Below, one piece after another: positions 25,346 to 34,027 of a DNA stretch of 64,000 bases. How positions within the stretch are numbered: position 1 is the first letter of the stretch; each line of letters begins with the position of its first letter. The stretch covers positions 1,054,001 through 1,118,000 of the forward strand of contig JAGPNK010000010.1 of the NCBI GenBank assembly GCA_020746835.1. Reading direction: 5' to 3'. The DNA comes from Stachybotrys elegans (lineage: Eukaryota > Ascomycota > Sordariomycetes > Hypocreales > Stachybotryaceae). The notes below the pieces were generated by a model. The model ran no database searches and was not told where the DNA came from. It was given only the letters and a program-made list of their open reading frames with translations. Position numbers and translations under genes: made by a program.

Positions 25346-27684
25346 ATGTCGTCTTCTTCACCTCAACCACAACCATCAATCGCCATCAAGCGACCTGCGG
25401 TCAGTTCAAGATGGCCATTGCGAATACTGTTTACTGAAGCCCTAAATACAGTGCGACAACTGCAAGCAACGAAAGGTTTCACGCCCCTGCTTCTGACTGG
25501 TCCGAGTGCTCACCAGCGTCCAGACAAAATGCAACCGCGAGATTCCGTGCTCCACGTGCGTCGCATCGCAATTGTCATGCCAGGGCTCTCGGAGGGTGTT
25601 GGAGAAGCGGCAGCGCGTCGTTCTATCCACGCGCTACGATGAAGCCATGGAGAATGTTGACCGGTCTCTGCAAGAAATCTCGCACAAACTCCAAGCGCTT
25701 CTTCATGTTGACGAGCAGAGCCATACCCCATCGTCCACAAACAGCTCCAGTGTCCACGTATCGATGCCTCCAGTGCACACTCCAGACTCTGTGGATGGAT
25801 ACTGGGGTGCCTCTTCCTTCAAAGCACACGCTCTTCATGTGTCTGACGCTCTAAGAGAGGTCGCCTCCAGCTTAGACCTGAGCGTCGCCGACCAGGCCTT
25901 GCCAAACATGGCATTGCTTGACAACCACGAAAGCTCAGAGTCGACAGGCGACCTAGCAGTATCCCCAGGCCGACCCTACTCTAAGCTCCAAGCCAGAGCA
26001 ATGCCTCCCATTGACCAAACCCTGGCGTTGATCCGACTGGCAAATACCGAGAAGCAGCGTATCTTTATCGATGTGCCCGTCATCGACGAGCAGGAATTTG
26101 GACAGAAGTGTCAGCACGTTTACTTTGCCATAGACGGCTACTCCTTACACGAATGGATCATCGTCAACACTACATTGTACTATCTGTTTCTAGGTCTCGC
26201 ACCCCGCCATATACCGACTATCGGAGCCACAGGACAGGATATCGATAGAAACCTGGGGCTCTTGACTGAAAATATTGAGCTGGGCATGCAGGACCTACGG
26301 CTCTGCCACCCTGCCTCCATGGATGCCTGCCGAGCTCTGGCCTTTTTGGTACGCATCCACTGCAATTTATGAAGTGACTCAGGCCATTCTGACACGGGCA
26401 ACGCTTCAATCAGAATACATACTGTAATAGGACAGGCCGGCGCTCACTGGCCTGGAACATCATTTCTGCAGCGTCGAGGATGTGCATCGACCTTGGCTGG
26501 CACCGTCTCCCAAATGATCCCGAAGAGCTGCGATACTCCAAGGAACTCGCTATCTTCTGGCATATATTTGTTCACGACAAGGGGATGGCGTTCACGCTGG
26601 GACGCACACCCTCCATGCCACATTACGACGTCACAACCAAGATTCCTGCCGTTACCAATAGCGTACCTGTGGTTCTGCGCAAGTAGGTTCAGCCCTATAT
26701 ACTCTGGCCTTGACCTAACGATCTCAAGCATGTACATGGGATTTGTCGAGAACGCCATACTGATGGGCGAGATGCACCTGCAGCTTTTCTCTGCCTCGGC
26801 CCAGCGAATGCCACCCGAGAGAAGGGAAGAGAGCGCGAGAAGTCTCGCTTCGAAGCTTATGCATGTCCATAGCAAGGCAAAAAAGGTCGATGAATCATGT
26901 CTCGTCTCATGAAGCTCACGCTGATGATTGTAGGGCATGCCACCGGACGACATGTACCAGCCCGCCGCCATACTGCTGGACCTCATGCTGCAGTGCCTCC
27001 TTACCATTACCTGGCGCATCGTTCCCGGCGAACAGCAGCAGTCTAGCCCACTGAAGTGCCATCCGAACTGTACACAATCAGCGCGACAGGCTCTTTCGAT
27101 CATTGTTCAATATTTCAAGGGATGGGATCCGCAGGCATATTCCTCCTGGGCCAGCCTACTCAACATGTAAGAACAACCGCAGAACCCACGTCGTGTGACT
27201 TTGCTAAGCTATGGGCAGGTTGTTCTCGCTGGTTCCATTTGCTGCATTCGTTGTGCTCGCGGGCGAGACAATCGCATCAACATCATCAAGCGACTTGGAT
27301 CTTCTTGCGGACACCGTGGAAGCTATAAAGCCTATAGCTTCATCTTCCGTTTCCAGTAAGAAGCTTGTTAATATCTGCAAAGACTTCTACCAAATTGCTC
27401 ATTTCTTCGTAACCCGAAGCACAACATCACAGGTGGATGCAATGGGCCTTGCTGAACAAGAGGCACTCGCAGCATCCACAAACACTTCAGGGCAACCCGT
27501 GCAGAGCAATCCTCTACACCCACTCGGCTGGAATGAAGTGCCGGCTGTGTATGCGATGGCACCGCAGGCCTGGGAGGCCGTTTCCAACGAAATGGATCTT
27601 GAATTTGAAGCCGATGCGGTTGCAATGGCGTCCTTCATCGAGCCCTACATGCCGCTTGACAGAAGGTCCAATGAGTCGTTATAG
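25346..27684 (+). CDS. Zn(II)2Cys6 transcription factor with fungal_trans domain
   Basis: The model is join(25346..25399, 25452..25475, 25524..26348, 26414..26682, 26729..26885, 26934..27166, 27219..27684), 675 aa. Splicing two early introns assembles a perfect binuclear cluster (CDNCKQRKTKC then C-x2-C-x6-C, spacing 2-6-5-2-6), which supports these introns. A Ser/Pro-rich linker follows, then the middle homology region with the hallmark GRRSLAWNIISAASRMCIDL (about residues 300-320), again formed only when intron 3 ends at CAATCAG. It is a sequence-specific nuclear regulator that should bind CGG-type elements. It lies head to head with the secreted FAD oxidase, its most obvious candidate target. 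The intron starting GTCGAT (26886) has a weak donor and is the least sure junction. Confidence 0.88.
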
Positions 27685-27886
27685 ACCAAGCTACACATAT
27701 TAGAGTATCTACAAAATTACACCCAATATCAACGGTCCGATTTCCTAAGGGTAAAGCATAACGAGCATCATTCAGATAACGTTAATCTGTAATAAGAGTG
27801 CTGAGTATCCCTAATTATTTTCAACGGTACAATGACATCACAGCTGCGTCATTCGAAGCCGTATAACGTTGACGGAACAATGCAAC

Positions 27887-27925
27887 AGTCGCATACTGCG
27901 ATAGTCGCATACTGCGATAGTCGCA
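27887..27925. repeat. 16 bp tandem repeat upstream of the MobA-like gene
   Basis: The unit AGTCGCATACTGCGAT occurs twice perfectly plus a partial third copy, 50 bp before the ATG of the MobA-like gene. The unit contains the imperfect palindrome TCGCATACTGCGA. It may be a regulator site or a replication slip. Confidence 0.8.
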
Positions 27926-27974
27926 CTTGTTGCGCTTTGTTCTTACTCACTGCATTCACATTTGTCTGTTCTCA

Positions 27975-28661
27975 ATGGCTACTTCACAGGCGCATGATAA
28001 GTCCATCCCCGGCCTCAAGCCACTTTTGCTTGCAGGTGGAAACTCGACGAGAATGGGGTGCCCAAAACATCTCCTCATTACCCCTGCGGGGATCCCCCTG
28101 TATCAACAGCAAGTTCAGGTTCTTCGAGCAGCTTGCCCGGCAGCCCCGCAGGTTTATGTTTCCCTAGCACGATCATCTCCCAAAGACGCATATTTACGGG
28201 AAGTGGATAAAGAAATGGAAAATGGGGTCTCCAGCAATGAGCTGGGCATCACCATAATCTACGATGAGTTGGATAACGATTCAGATGAGTCCGCGGGGCC
28301 GGCTATGGGTCTTCTCTCAGCCTTCAACAAGGAGCCGACGGCAACTTGGCTGGTACTGGCGTGTGACTACCCGTTTGTCACACCGGAGTCATTGTTGTTG
28401 TTGCAAGCCGACTACAGACCGCCAGCAACGTGCTATCGCAACCTTAATGGCTTTTGCGAACCCCTAGTGGGCATCTGGAGCCCCCAGGCACTGGCTCATC
28501 TATCCGAGAGATGCTCCGAAGGCATGAAAAGTCCTGCCCGAGCAATCGAAGAGCTTAGAGGAAGGGTAACACACCCCATGGCCGACACATTACTGTTGAA
28601 TGTAAACACGAAAGAAGAGTGGATGCATGTTTTTGGAAAGCTGAGTGTGACAAAGAATTGA
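27975..28661 (+). CDS. MobA-like molybdopterin nucleotidyltransferase (NTP_transf_3 family)
   Basis: This is a single-exon 228 aa protein. The nucleotide-binding signature LLAGGNSTRMGCPKHLL (residues 17-33) is that of MobA/MocA enzymes, which attach GMP or CMP to molybdopterin. It is followed by the GPAMGLLSAF block (109-118) and the metal-binding ACDYPFVTPE (129-138); the layout with ESAGPAMG before LVLACD is closer to MobA (guanylyl) than MocA, although the PKHLL ending of the first motif is MocA-like. Nucleotide choice is therefore open. Dinucleotide molybdenum cofactors are a prokaryotic trait, and the textbook fungal pathway has no such step. It runs tail to tail with a stand-alone MoeA (18 bp between stops), which supports a role in molybdenum cofactor. 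The ATG at 27975 was chosen because upstream codons in frame add nothing family-like. Confidence 0.85.
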   Translation: MATSQAHDKSIPGLKPLLLAGGNSTRMGCPKHLLITPAGIPLYQQQVQVLRAACPAAPQVYVSLARSSPKDAYLREVDKEMENGVSSNELGITIIYDELDNDSDESAGPAMGLLSAFNKEPTATWLVLACDYPFVTPESLLLLQADYRPPATCYRNLNGFCEPLVGIWSPQALAHLSERCSEGMKSPARAIEELRGRVTHPMADTLLLNVNTKEEWMHVFGKLSVTKN

Positions 28662-28679
28662 AGTTCACTGGGAAACATA

Positions 28680-30047
28680 TTACATAGCGTCCCATCCCGG
28701 TGCCGTCGGATAGCAATCTACCAAACTACCCTCCCGGTCTCCAGCTGCCTTGTGGTGTATCCAGCAATTAGCAGTTATAAACGGACCTAGCTTGGAAGAA
28801 GCCGGCCGCTCAGAAAGCGCAGTCACCAAATGTTTGCCATCACCTGTAGCTTGCACCAACGCAGGTACAAACAGGTCTTTGTCCAGGACATGTGCTCCCT
28901 CGTGTCTATCGCTGTAAGCCGGCTCGACAAGGGCAGCTTGTAGTGGTTTCTCATTCCTACCCAGAAGCTCATTTAGGTAGGGTACCACGAGAAACCGAAA
29001 GCAAGCAGCCGCAGCGCCTGGGTTTCCCGGTAGTCCAAAGAAGGCCACTTGCGTTCCGCTCGATGGCAGAAGGGCAAACCAGACGGGATGCCCAGGTCGG
29101 ATATCAAGACCATGGAAAAGTATGTGCGCGCCGAGACGCTCCAGAGCCGATCGAATGTGGTCGAATTTGCCCACTGAAACCCCTCCACTGGTAATTATGA
29201 TATCTGAGGAGGACTCGTTGAGTTCAGTCTTGATCGTATCGACAATATTGTCCACGTTGTCTTCCAGAACGCCCCGAGCGATTGCGGTAGCACCAAACTC
29301 TTGACTGACAGCACAGAGATACGTACTGTTCATGTCAGGAGTCCTGGCATGGTCTGTTAAAAGCTCACCCCCAGTCGACCAGACAGAGATTCGAGGCTTC
29401 GGTCGGACAAAAACAGACTCAATGCCAAGGGAGAGTAGAGGAAGAAGATGCGAGGCTCGTATAATCTGACCTACCTGCAATATGCGTGAGCCCTCCTGAA
29501 TATCCTCCCCCTTCAGTCGACGGTTGGAGTTTCTCCCTAGTGGCTTGGCAATCGCTATATGTGTTCCCGACCCTTTAAACTTTCCCTTGGCTTCTGTTGC
29601 TGCTTCCGACTTGATGACAACGACATCCTCCGCCGGTACACACGCATCGAGCAGCGCTCCTGGTCCGACGCTGGGAAACCTGCCCCCAGTCATGATCTCA
29701 ACACATGGCTCCACGCCCTCGTGAGCTCCCTGGACCATCTCCTCGGTCCAAGCGGCTAGCGACTGCACCGGATCGTCACCGGCAGCGATCGTCCCTTGAA
29801 CACGGAATATGGCGGGCCGCGCACGACACGCATCACGGGTTGATTGCGAGTCAATGGCGAAGCCATCCATGCTGGAAGTGTCGTGCTCGGGCGTCGACCT
29901 GGGGCTTTTGAGGTCGCATGCTGCGACTCGGCCCAGGGCTTGGTTCAGCGGCACCATTTTGTTTTGGAGCGGCGAGCCATCTCTATCTCTCACATCTCGA
30001 GCTGTCGCGCGCAGACGAGATAAGGCTGAGGCGTAGGTATGCGACAT
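28680..30047 (-). CDS. MoeA-like molybdopterin molybdenumtransferase (stand-alone)
   Basis: This is a single-exon 455 aa protein. MoeA inserts molybdate into adenylylated molybdopterin. Visible motifs are the substrate loop SSMDGFAID (residues 58-66), AAGDDP (88-93), the domain III region SDIIITSGGVSVGKFDHI (281-298), PGHPVWFALL (318-327) and FFGLPGNPGAAAACF (336-350), followed by a C-terminal beta domain. Fungi normally carry MoeA as one half of the gephyrin-like CnxE together with a MogA domain; here there is no MogA part, and the length equals bacterial MoeA. Its neighbour, a MobA-like nucleotidyltransferase, ends 18 bp away on the other strand. Bacterial origin by transfer is possible but not shown; both genes lack introns, unlike most neighbours. 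The MDGFAID loop has Phe where MDGYA is usual. Confidence 0.9.
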   Translation of the reverse strand: MSHTYASALSRLRATARDVRDRDGSPLQNKMVPLNQALGRVAACDLKSPRSTPEHDTSSMDGFAIDSQSTRDACRARPAIFRVQGTIAAGDDPVQSLAAWTEEMVQGAHEGVEPCVEIMTGGRFPSVGPGALLDACVPAEDVVVIKSEAATEAKGKFKGSGTHIAIAKPLGRNSNRRLKGEDIQEGSRILQVGQIIRASHLLPLLSLGIESVFVRPKPRISVWSTGGELLTDHARTPDMNSTYLCAVSQEFGATAIARGVLEDNVDNIVDTIKTELNESSSDIIITSGGVSVGKFDHIRSALERLGAHILFHGLDIRPGHPVWFALLPSSGTQVAFFGLPGNPGAAAACFRFLVVPYLNELLGRNEKPLQAALVEPAYSDRHEGAHVLDKDLFVPALVQATGDGKHLVTALSERPASSKLGPFITANCWIHHKAAGDREGSLVDCYPTAPGWDAM

Positions 30048-30376
30048 GATGAACGGTTTGGCGTCAATTGTTCTCGCAGCGAAGGCTGAATCTAAGACAA
30101 GGTAGAAGCTATCATGACCAACGGAACAATTACTCGTGCACTGGATGGATTGCCTCATTGTTACGTCACTATTATTTGCAATGTAGTGTGCGGAAAATTA
30201 AATACCGGGAAAAATAAAGAAGGAAAATACTCCTCAAGGAAGTCATTTCCGTTTTTGATCTGGGCTTGCAGCAGGTCAGCCCGAGCAATTGTCAATCAGC
30301 CCAAAGTCATCCACAAGTTGTCATAGCCCGACCCCAAGATTGAGCCACTTGCAAATAGTGAGGCCACATGCAGGAT

Positions 30377-30421
30377 GTGGGATTTCCCGTTCGTGTGCCC
30401 CAATTGGATACAGACCAGTGA
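30377..30421 (-). mobile_element. Family B retro-element fragment with 14 bp target-site duplication
   Basis: These 45 bp match the shared end of family B (reverse complement of the 3' part of the copies at 31310-31482 and 54993-55155). They are flanked by the perfect 14 bp direct repeat GCCACATGCAGGAT (30363-30376 and 30422-30435). This looks like a strongly 5'-truncated insertion. Confidence 0.75.
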
Positions 30422-30600
30422 GCCACATGCAGGATAGAAAGAAACCCATGCTTGATATATTACTAGGTGTCCGCTTATCATAACTGAAGATCCGGAACCA
30501 GCGGCATACGACAGGGACAGGCGTTTATCCCTTTCCACTTTGACTACTTTGACTCAAATACAAGTCGCGCCACCGCAGCGAACGTGCTCACTATTCGTAA

Positions 30601-31312
30601 GATGACAAGGGCACCAGTAACTATCACTTCCAGCATTGCTCAGACGCTTGGGACCTGGTCTCCAAACAGCCCACCTTCAAGCCTGGAGCGATTCGCATCG
30701 AAAAAGTCTCAGGTCGAGGTCCGCATGCGCACGAGAAGCAGACGGAAGCCCTGAAACGGGCTATGGGGAAGGATGCGATGGCCACTACTTCAAGTCACGA
30801 CCTGACTCACAGGGAGCGTCAATTGGAGCTCTGGTTGGGCGAGACGTTTGAAGGTCTGGCCCAATTTGTTGAGATCTTCAACGACCTATCGATCCGGAAA
30901 TCACGGCGGTCTTGACTCTTTGCGTCGCATCGCACAGAATGCCATCAAGGAACTCGAAGGTCCGGTCACTAAGTATGGTGAGAATCGGCAACGAGGGAGG
31001 CACCGCGCACATGTTCTACGCGAAGCCCTTTTCTCAGCCACAGAAGAACCAGGGTCCATGTACGAGGTGCTTGAGATGTTGCAGGGTCTTCATCTGTATC
31101 TGTCTCACCTAGAAGGAGGGCTTGTAGCACTGGTACCTGCAAGCAATGCGCTATGGGACGGTGCGTTCGTAGATGCAGTCCGTCTTGGGCAGAAGAGCGT
31201 CCATCGTATGCAGGCCTGGACAGAGAACCAGATTAGAGTCAGAAGCCCAGACTCTTTTGGTGCCAACGCCAATTCCAGTAGAGGCAGATTAATATCAATC
31301 CGAGGAGTGCTG
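30601..31312 (+). pseudogene. Decayed conserved fungal gene, unknown function
   Basis: Two frames together read like one protein family member. The first (30601-30912) starts DDKGTSNYHFQHCSDAWD and includes HDLTHRERQLELWLGETFEGL; it has no start codon because TAA stands directly before it. The second (from about 30884, +1 relative) continues with GGLDSLRRIAQNAIKELEG and the helical stretch MYEVLEMLQGLHLYLSHLEGG. There is no room for an intron at the switch, so a frameshift is the simplest reading. The C-terminus after IRVRSPDSF runs into the family B repeat, which supplies the last residues and the stop at 31381. I know the sequence style as that of a widespread uncharacterised ascomycete protein, but assign no function. 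A sequencing error could explain the frameshift but not the lost start and the fused repeat. Confidence 0.65.
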
Positions 31313-31482
31313 GAAAACTTTGACACCGGCATCGCCACAGTCACAAGCATCAAGCTTTTCTCGATCGAGTGTATTTTCTGACCAATTGTCATCTCTTGAT
31401 TTGATATTGTCTTTATTGTTAGAGGGGGCCTCCTCGAAGTCGCTGGTCTGTATCCCATTGACACACAAACAGGAAATCCCAC
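31310..31482 (+). mobile_element. Family B element, long copy
   Basis: About 173 bp match 54993-55155 (same strand), and the 3' two thirds match 57981-58091 (opposite strand). The shared right end is GGAAATCCCAC. The copy starts inside the C-terminus of the decayed gene upstream. No clear target-site duplication was found for this copy. Confidence 0.75.
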
Positions 31483-31741
31483 ATGTATTCAGTTTTCATC
31501 CGAAGCTCAGATCCCGCCAGCTCCCTCGCACACGCTTGTAAATAATTCCACACTGAGAAGCATCGGCTAATTTCTGTCAGCTGAAGCTGAACACCATAGG
31601 TAGGACCGCTTGACTCAGCTCGGGCATATCGTCACGTGAATCATTCAGCCTCAGGAGCCAAACCTCCATGATGGGACACGAAGATACATTTAATTTCTTC
31701 ATCGGCTGACCTATCGAGAACTCAACGATTTCGGAGGCTCA

Positions 31742-33718
31742 ATGGACGAAGAAACCCATTGGTTCAAATACGAGGACCTGGACAAGGGTGGCCAGATCCG
31801 CCCCATCCGCCTCATCCGCCTCGAGCCAGAGGGTCTCACTCGCCCGGCAGGCTTTGTGATTGATACGTTCGGGATCTCTAAGGCCCCAGAATACTACGCC
31901 TTGAGTTACTGTTGGGGCACTCCAGACCGTCTCGACTTCGTAACTTGTAATGGAGCCCGTCTTGCCGTGACACCTCAGCTGAAAGGAGGGCTTCAGGAAC
32001 TTCTTCTCATCCCTCGCCTCCGCACATGGTTCTGGATCGACCAGATATGCATCAACCAAGGAGATCTAGAAGAACAATCGCACCAAGTCCAGTTGATGAC
32101 CCAGATATACGGCGGAGCCCTGCGCACGGTAGTCTGGCTGGGTACAGCGTTGGGACTGGCCACGGATACGGAAGAGGAGGACTATGCGCAAGCGTCCGAG
32201 TTTGCTAGCAATATTTACAACATCGGACAAACCAACCCCTGGCTGAGCTTCGAGCCAGTCTTACAGGCCCCCAAACTACGACCGGGAGGGTGGAGCGGAA
32301 GGCTCCCGGCCGCGCGAGCCTTGCAAACCACGGCCGATCTTGACAGATGGAATCTCCCTTCTCTGGCCGACCGTCGTTGGGGGGCTCTCTGCGCAGTATT
32401 TCTTGCACCATGGTTCTCACGCGTATGGGTCATACGAGAGGTCTTCGCCTCCCGCGAGGAGCCCATCGTCGTTAGGCACGGCCGATGCCACGGCTTCCTC
32501 CACCTCCTCTGGGCGGGATACTTCATTTCTCAAAACTTCCAGCTCCTTGGCCAGTCCGATTACGTCAAGTGTCTGACCGCAGCCGAGTCTAGCCTCTCTC
32601 ACACGCGACTGCTTCTTCAGCTCGCAATTGGCAAGATGGACTGGACGCTCGAGGGCATCCTGTGGCGGACCGTGGCATACGGTGCAACGAGGCCGGTTGA
32701 CAAGTTCTTCGCCGTCGTAGATCTGGTGTCGCGGGATCTTCCAACCCCAACGGATCTTCCAGCTCCTACGCCAGGTGACATGGAAATATCGCCCAATTAC
32801 TTCAAGTCCCTTGCGGACGTGGGCCGCGACTTCACCAGGCATGTTCTCAAAAATAGCCCGTCTCTGCTCATCTTATCGCTCATAAATCACGACGAGATGT
32901 CAATATCACGTTGCCCAGATGGGAGTTCTTCATGGGCATATATGCCATCAGATAATGCGGACCCGTCCCTGCTCATGTTCGGTCATGTTCGCACGATTCT
33001 CCTGACCCATAGGACGGGATACTATCCCAAAAGGCAGGGCCACAATGTGGGGAGCAACTACTACCCTCACGTTGCCCCGAAGCAAGACCCAAGTATGCTT
33101 ACACTCCGAGGTGGAAAGGTGGGCGGTTTGCAAGCGGTGCCACAACGGAGTATGGTATCAAAGGCTAAGCTTTGGCATTGGATCGAGTTTGCCTATGAGA
33201 TTCGCTACGCAGACCAGCCCTGCGAAGACCTTGACTTCTTTCTGAAGGACTTTTTCCGAACCATCACGGCACAGGAAGATTATAGGGGCCGGGATACTGG
33301 ACCTACTCCGGACGACTTTTACTTATGGCTGGAGGAGCACGTAGGCCAGACCAACGCGGATCTCGGTTCAACCCAGGCTTCGTCTGAGGCCTTCTTAGAC
33401 AGGTTTTTCCAACGAAATAAGCTGCCGATACAGAAAGGAGACGCTCGCGTGTTCCAGAGATGGAACGAAAAGTATGAGACGGGTCCCTCGAGACATAGGC
33501 AGTTTGGAATAATGAACGACGGAGCAATGGTTCTTGGGCCACGGAATATGAGCGCTGGAGACGTCGTTTGCTCGTTCGATGGGGGAGAACTCGCATACAT
33601 TCTGCGGCCAAGGGGCCATCAATACCTGTTCTTAGGCGAGTGCTTCGTTCATGTATTGTGTCAGGGGGGCTGGAATCGAGATGGGATAGTTATGAAGCAG
33701 TGGTTTACTCTTGTGTAA
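31742..33718 (+). CDS. HET-domain protein (heterokaryon incompatibility type)
   Basis: This is a single-exon 658 aa protein. The HET domain spans roughly residues 48-205, with its three classic blocks: EYYALSYCWG, RTWFWIDQICINQ followed by QVQLMTQIYGGALRTVVWLG, and PWFSRVWVIREVF. HET domains trigger regulated cell death when genetically different hyphae fuse, or act in a wider innate-immune-like response; the downstream 450 residues have no domain that I recognise and may hold the recognition part or a partner interface. The gene stands alone, with no NLR partner directly next to it, although NACHT-ankyrin and DUF7580 genes occur further right. It is intact: no frameshift and a full-length C-terminus. 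Confidence 0.92.
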   Translation: MDEETHWFKYEDLDKGGQIRPIRLIRLEPEGLTRPAGFVIDTFGISKAPEYYALSYCWGTPDRLDFVTCNGARLAVTPQLKGGLQELLLIPRLRTWFWIDQICINQGDLEEQSHQVQLMTQIYGGALRTVVWLGTALGLATDTEEEDYAQASEFASNIYNIGQTNPWLSFEPVLQAPKLRPGGWSGRLPAARALQTTADLDRWNLPSLADRRWGALCAVFLAPWFSRVWVIREVFASREEPIVVRHGRCHGFLHLLWAGYFISQNFQLLGQSDYVKCLTAAESSLSHTRLLLQLAIGKMDWTLEGILWRTVAYGATRPVDKFFAVVDLVSRDLPTPTDLPAPTPGDMEISPNYFKSLADVGRDFTRHVLKNSPSLLILSLINHDEMSISRCPDGSSSWAYMPSDNADPSLLMFGHVRTILLTHRTGYYPKRQGHNVGSNYYPHVAPKQDPSMLTLRGGKVGGLQAVPQRSMVSKAKLWHWIEFAYEIRYADQPCEDLDFFLKDFFRTITAQEDYRGRDTGPTPDDFYLWLEEHVGQTNADLGSTQASSEAFLDRFFQRNKLPIQKGDARVFQRWNEKYETGPSRHRQFGIMNDGAMVLGPRNMSAGDVVCSFDGGELAYILRPRGHQYLFLGECFVHVLCQGGWNRDGIVMKQWFTLV

Positions 33719-34027
33719 AATAAATTGGTTTATTCCCATTGCCCCGGGACTCCTTTTTGAGACAGCATATCCACACCCTCACCCAGCATTATTTTATCGG
33801 AAGTGCCCGTAAGACGCTTCTTCACGGCTGAGGACACTGTCTTACGCCTATCGACATGATTTACCTACTGTGACAGATCTAGGAAGTGTCGGGAAGCCAT
33901 GGAGAGACTAGAACTCTCGGGTTTGCATTCTCTACCTTTAGCGATGTATTTCTAATGATTCCCGCTTCTCCGCTGCGAAATCTCATACTGCTAACTGGAA
34001 AGCGATTCAGTGCAACGTTTCGTGCTC
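33719..34027. other. Intergenic between convergent genes
   Basis: This 309 bp lies between the ends of the HET gene (+) and the amidase (-). Nothing identifiable was seen. Confidence 0.6.

Noticed and set aside
26349..26413. Coding-like extension AIYEVTQAILTRATLQSEY in the regulator gene
   Set aside because: It lies in the wrong frame relative to both neighbouring exons; removing 26349-26413 as an intron restores the family motif NTYCNRTGRRSLAW.
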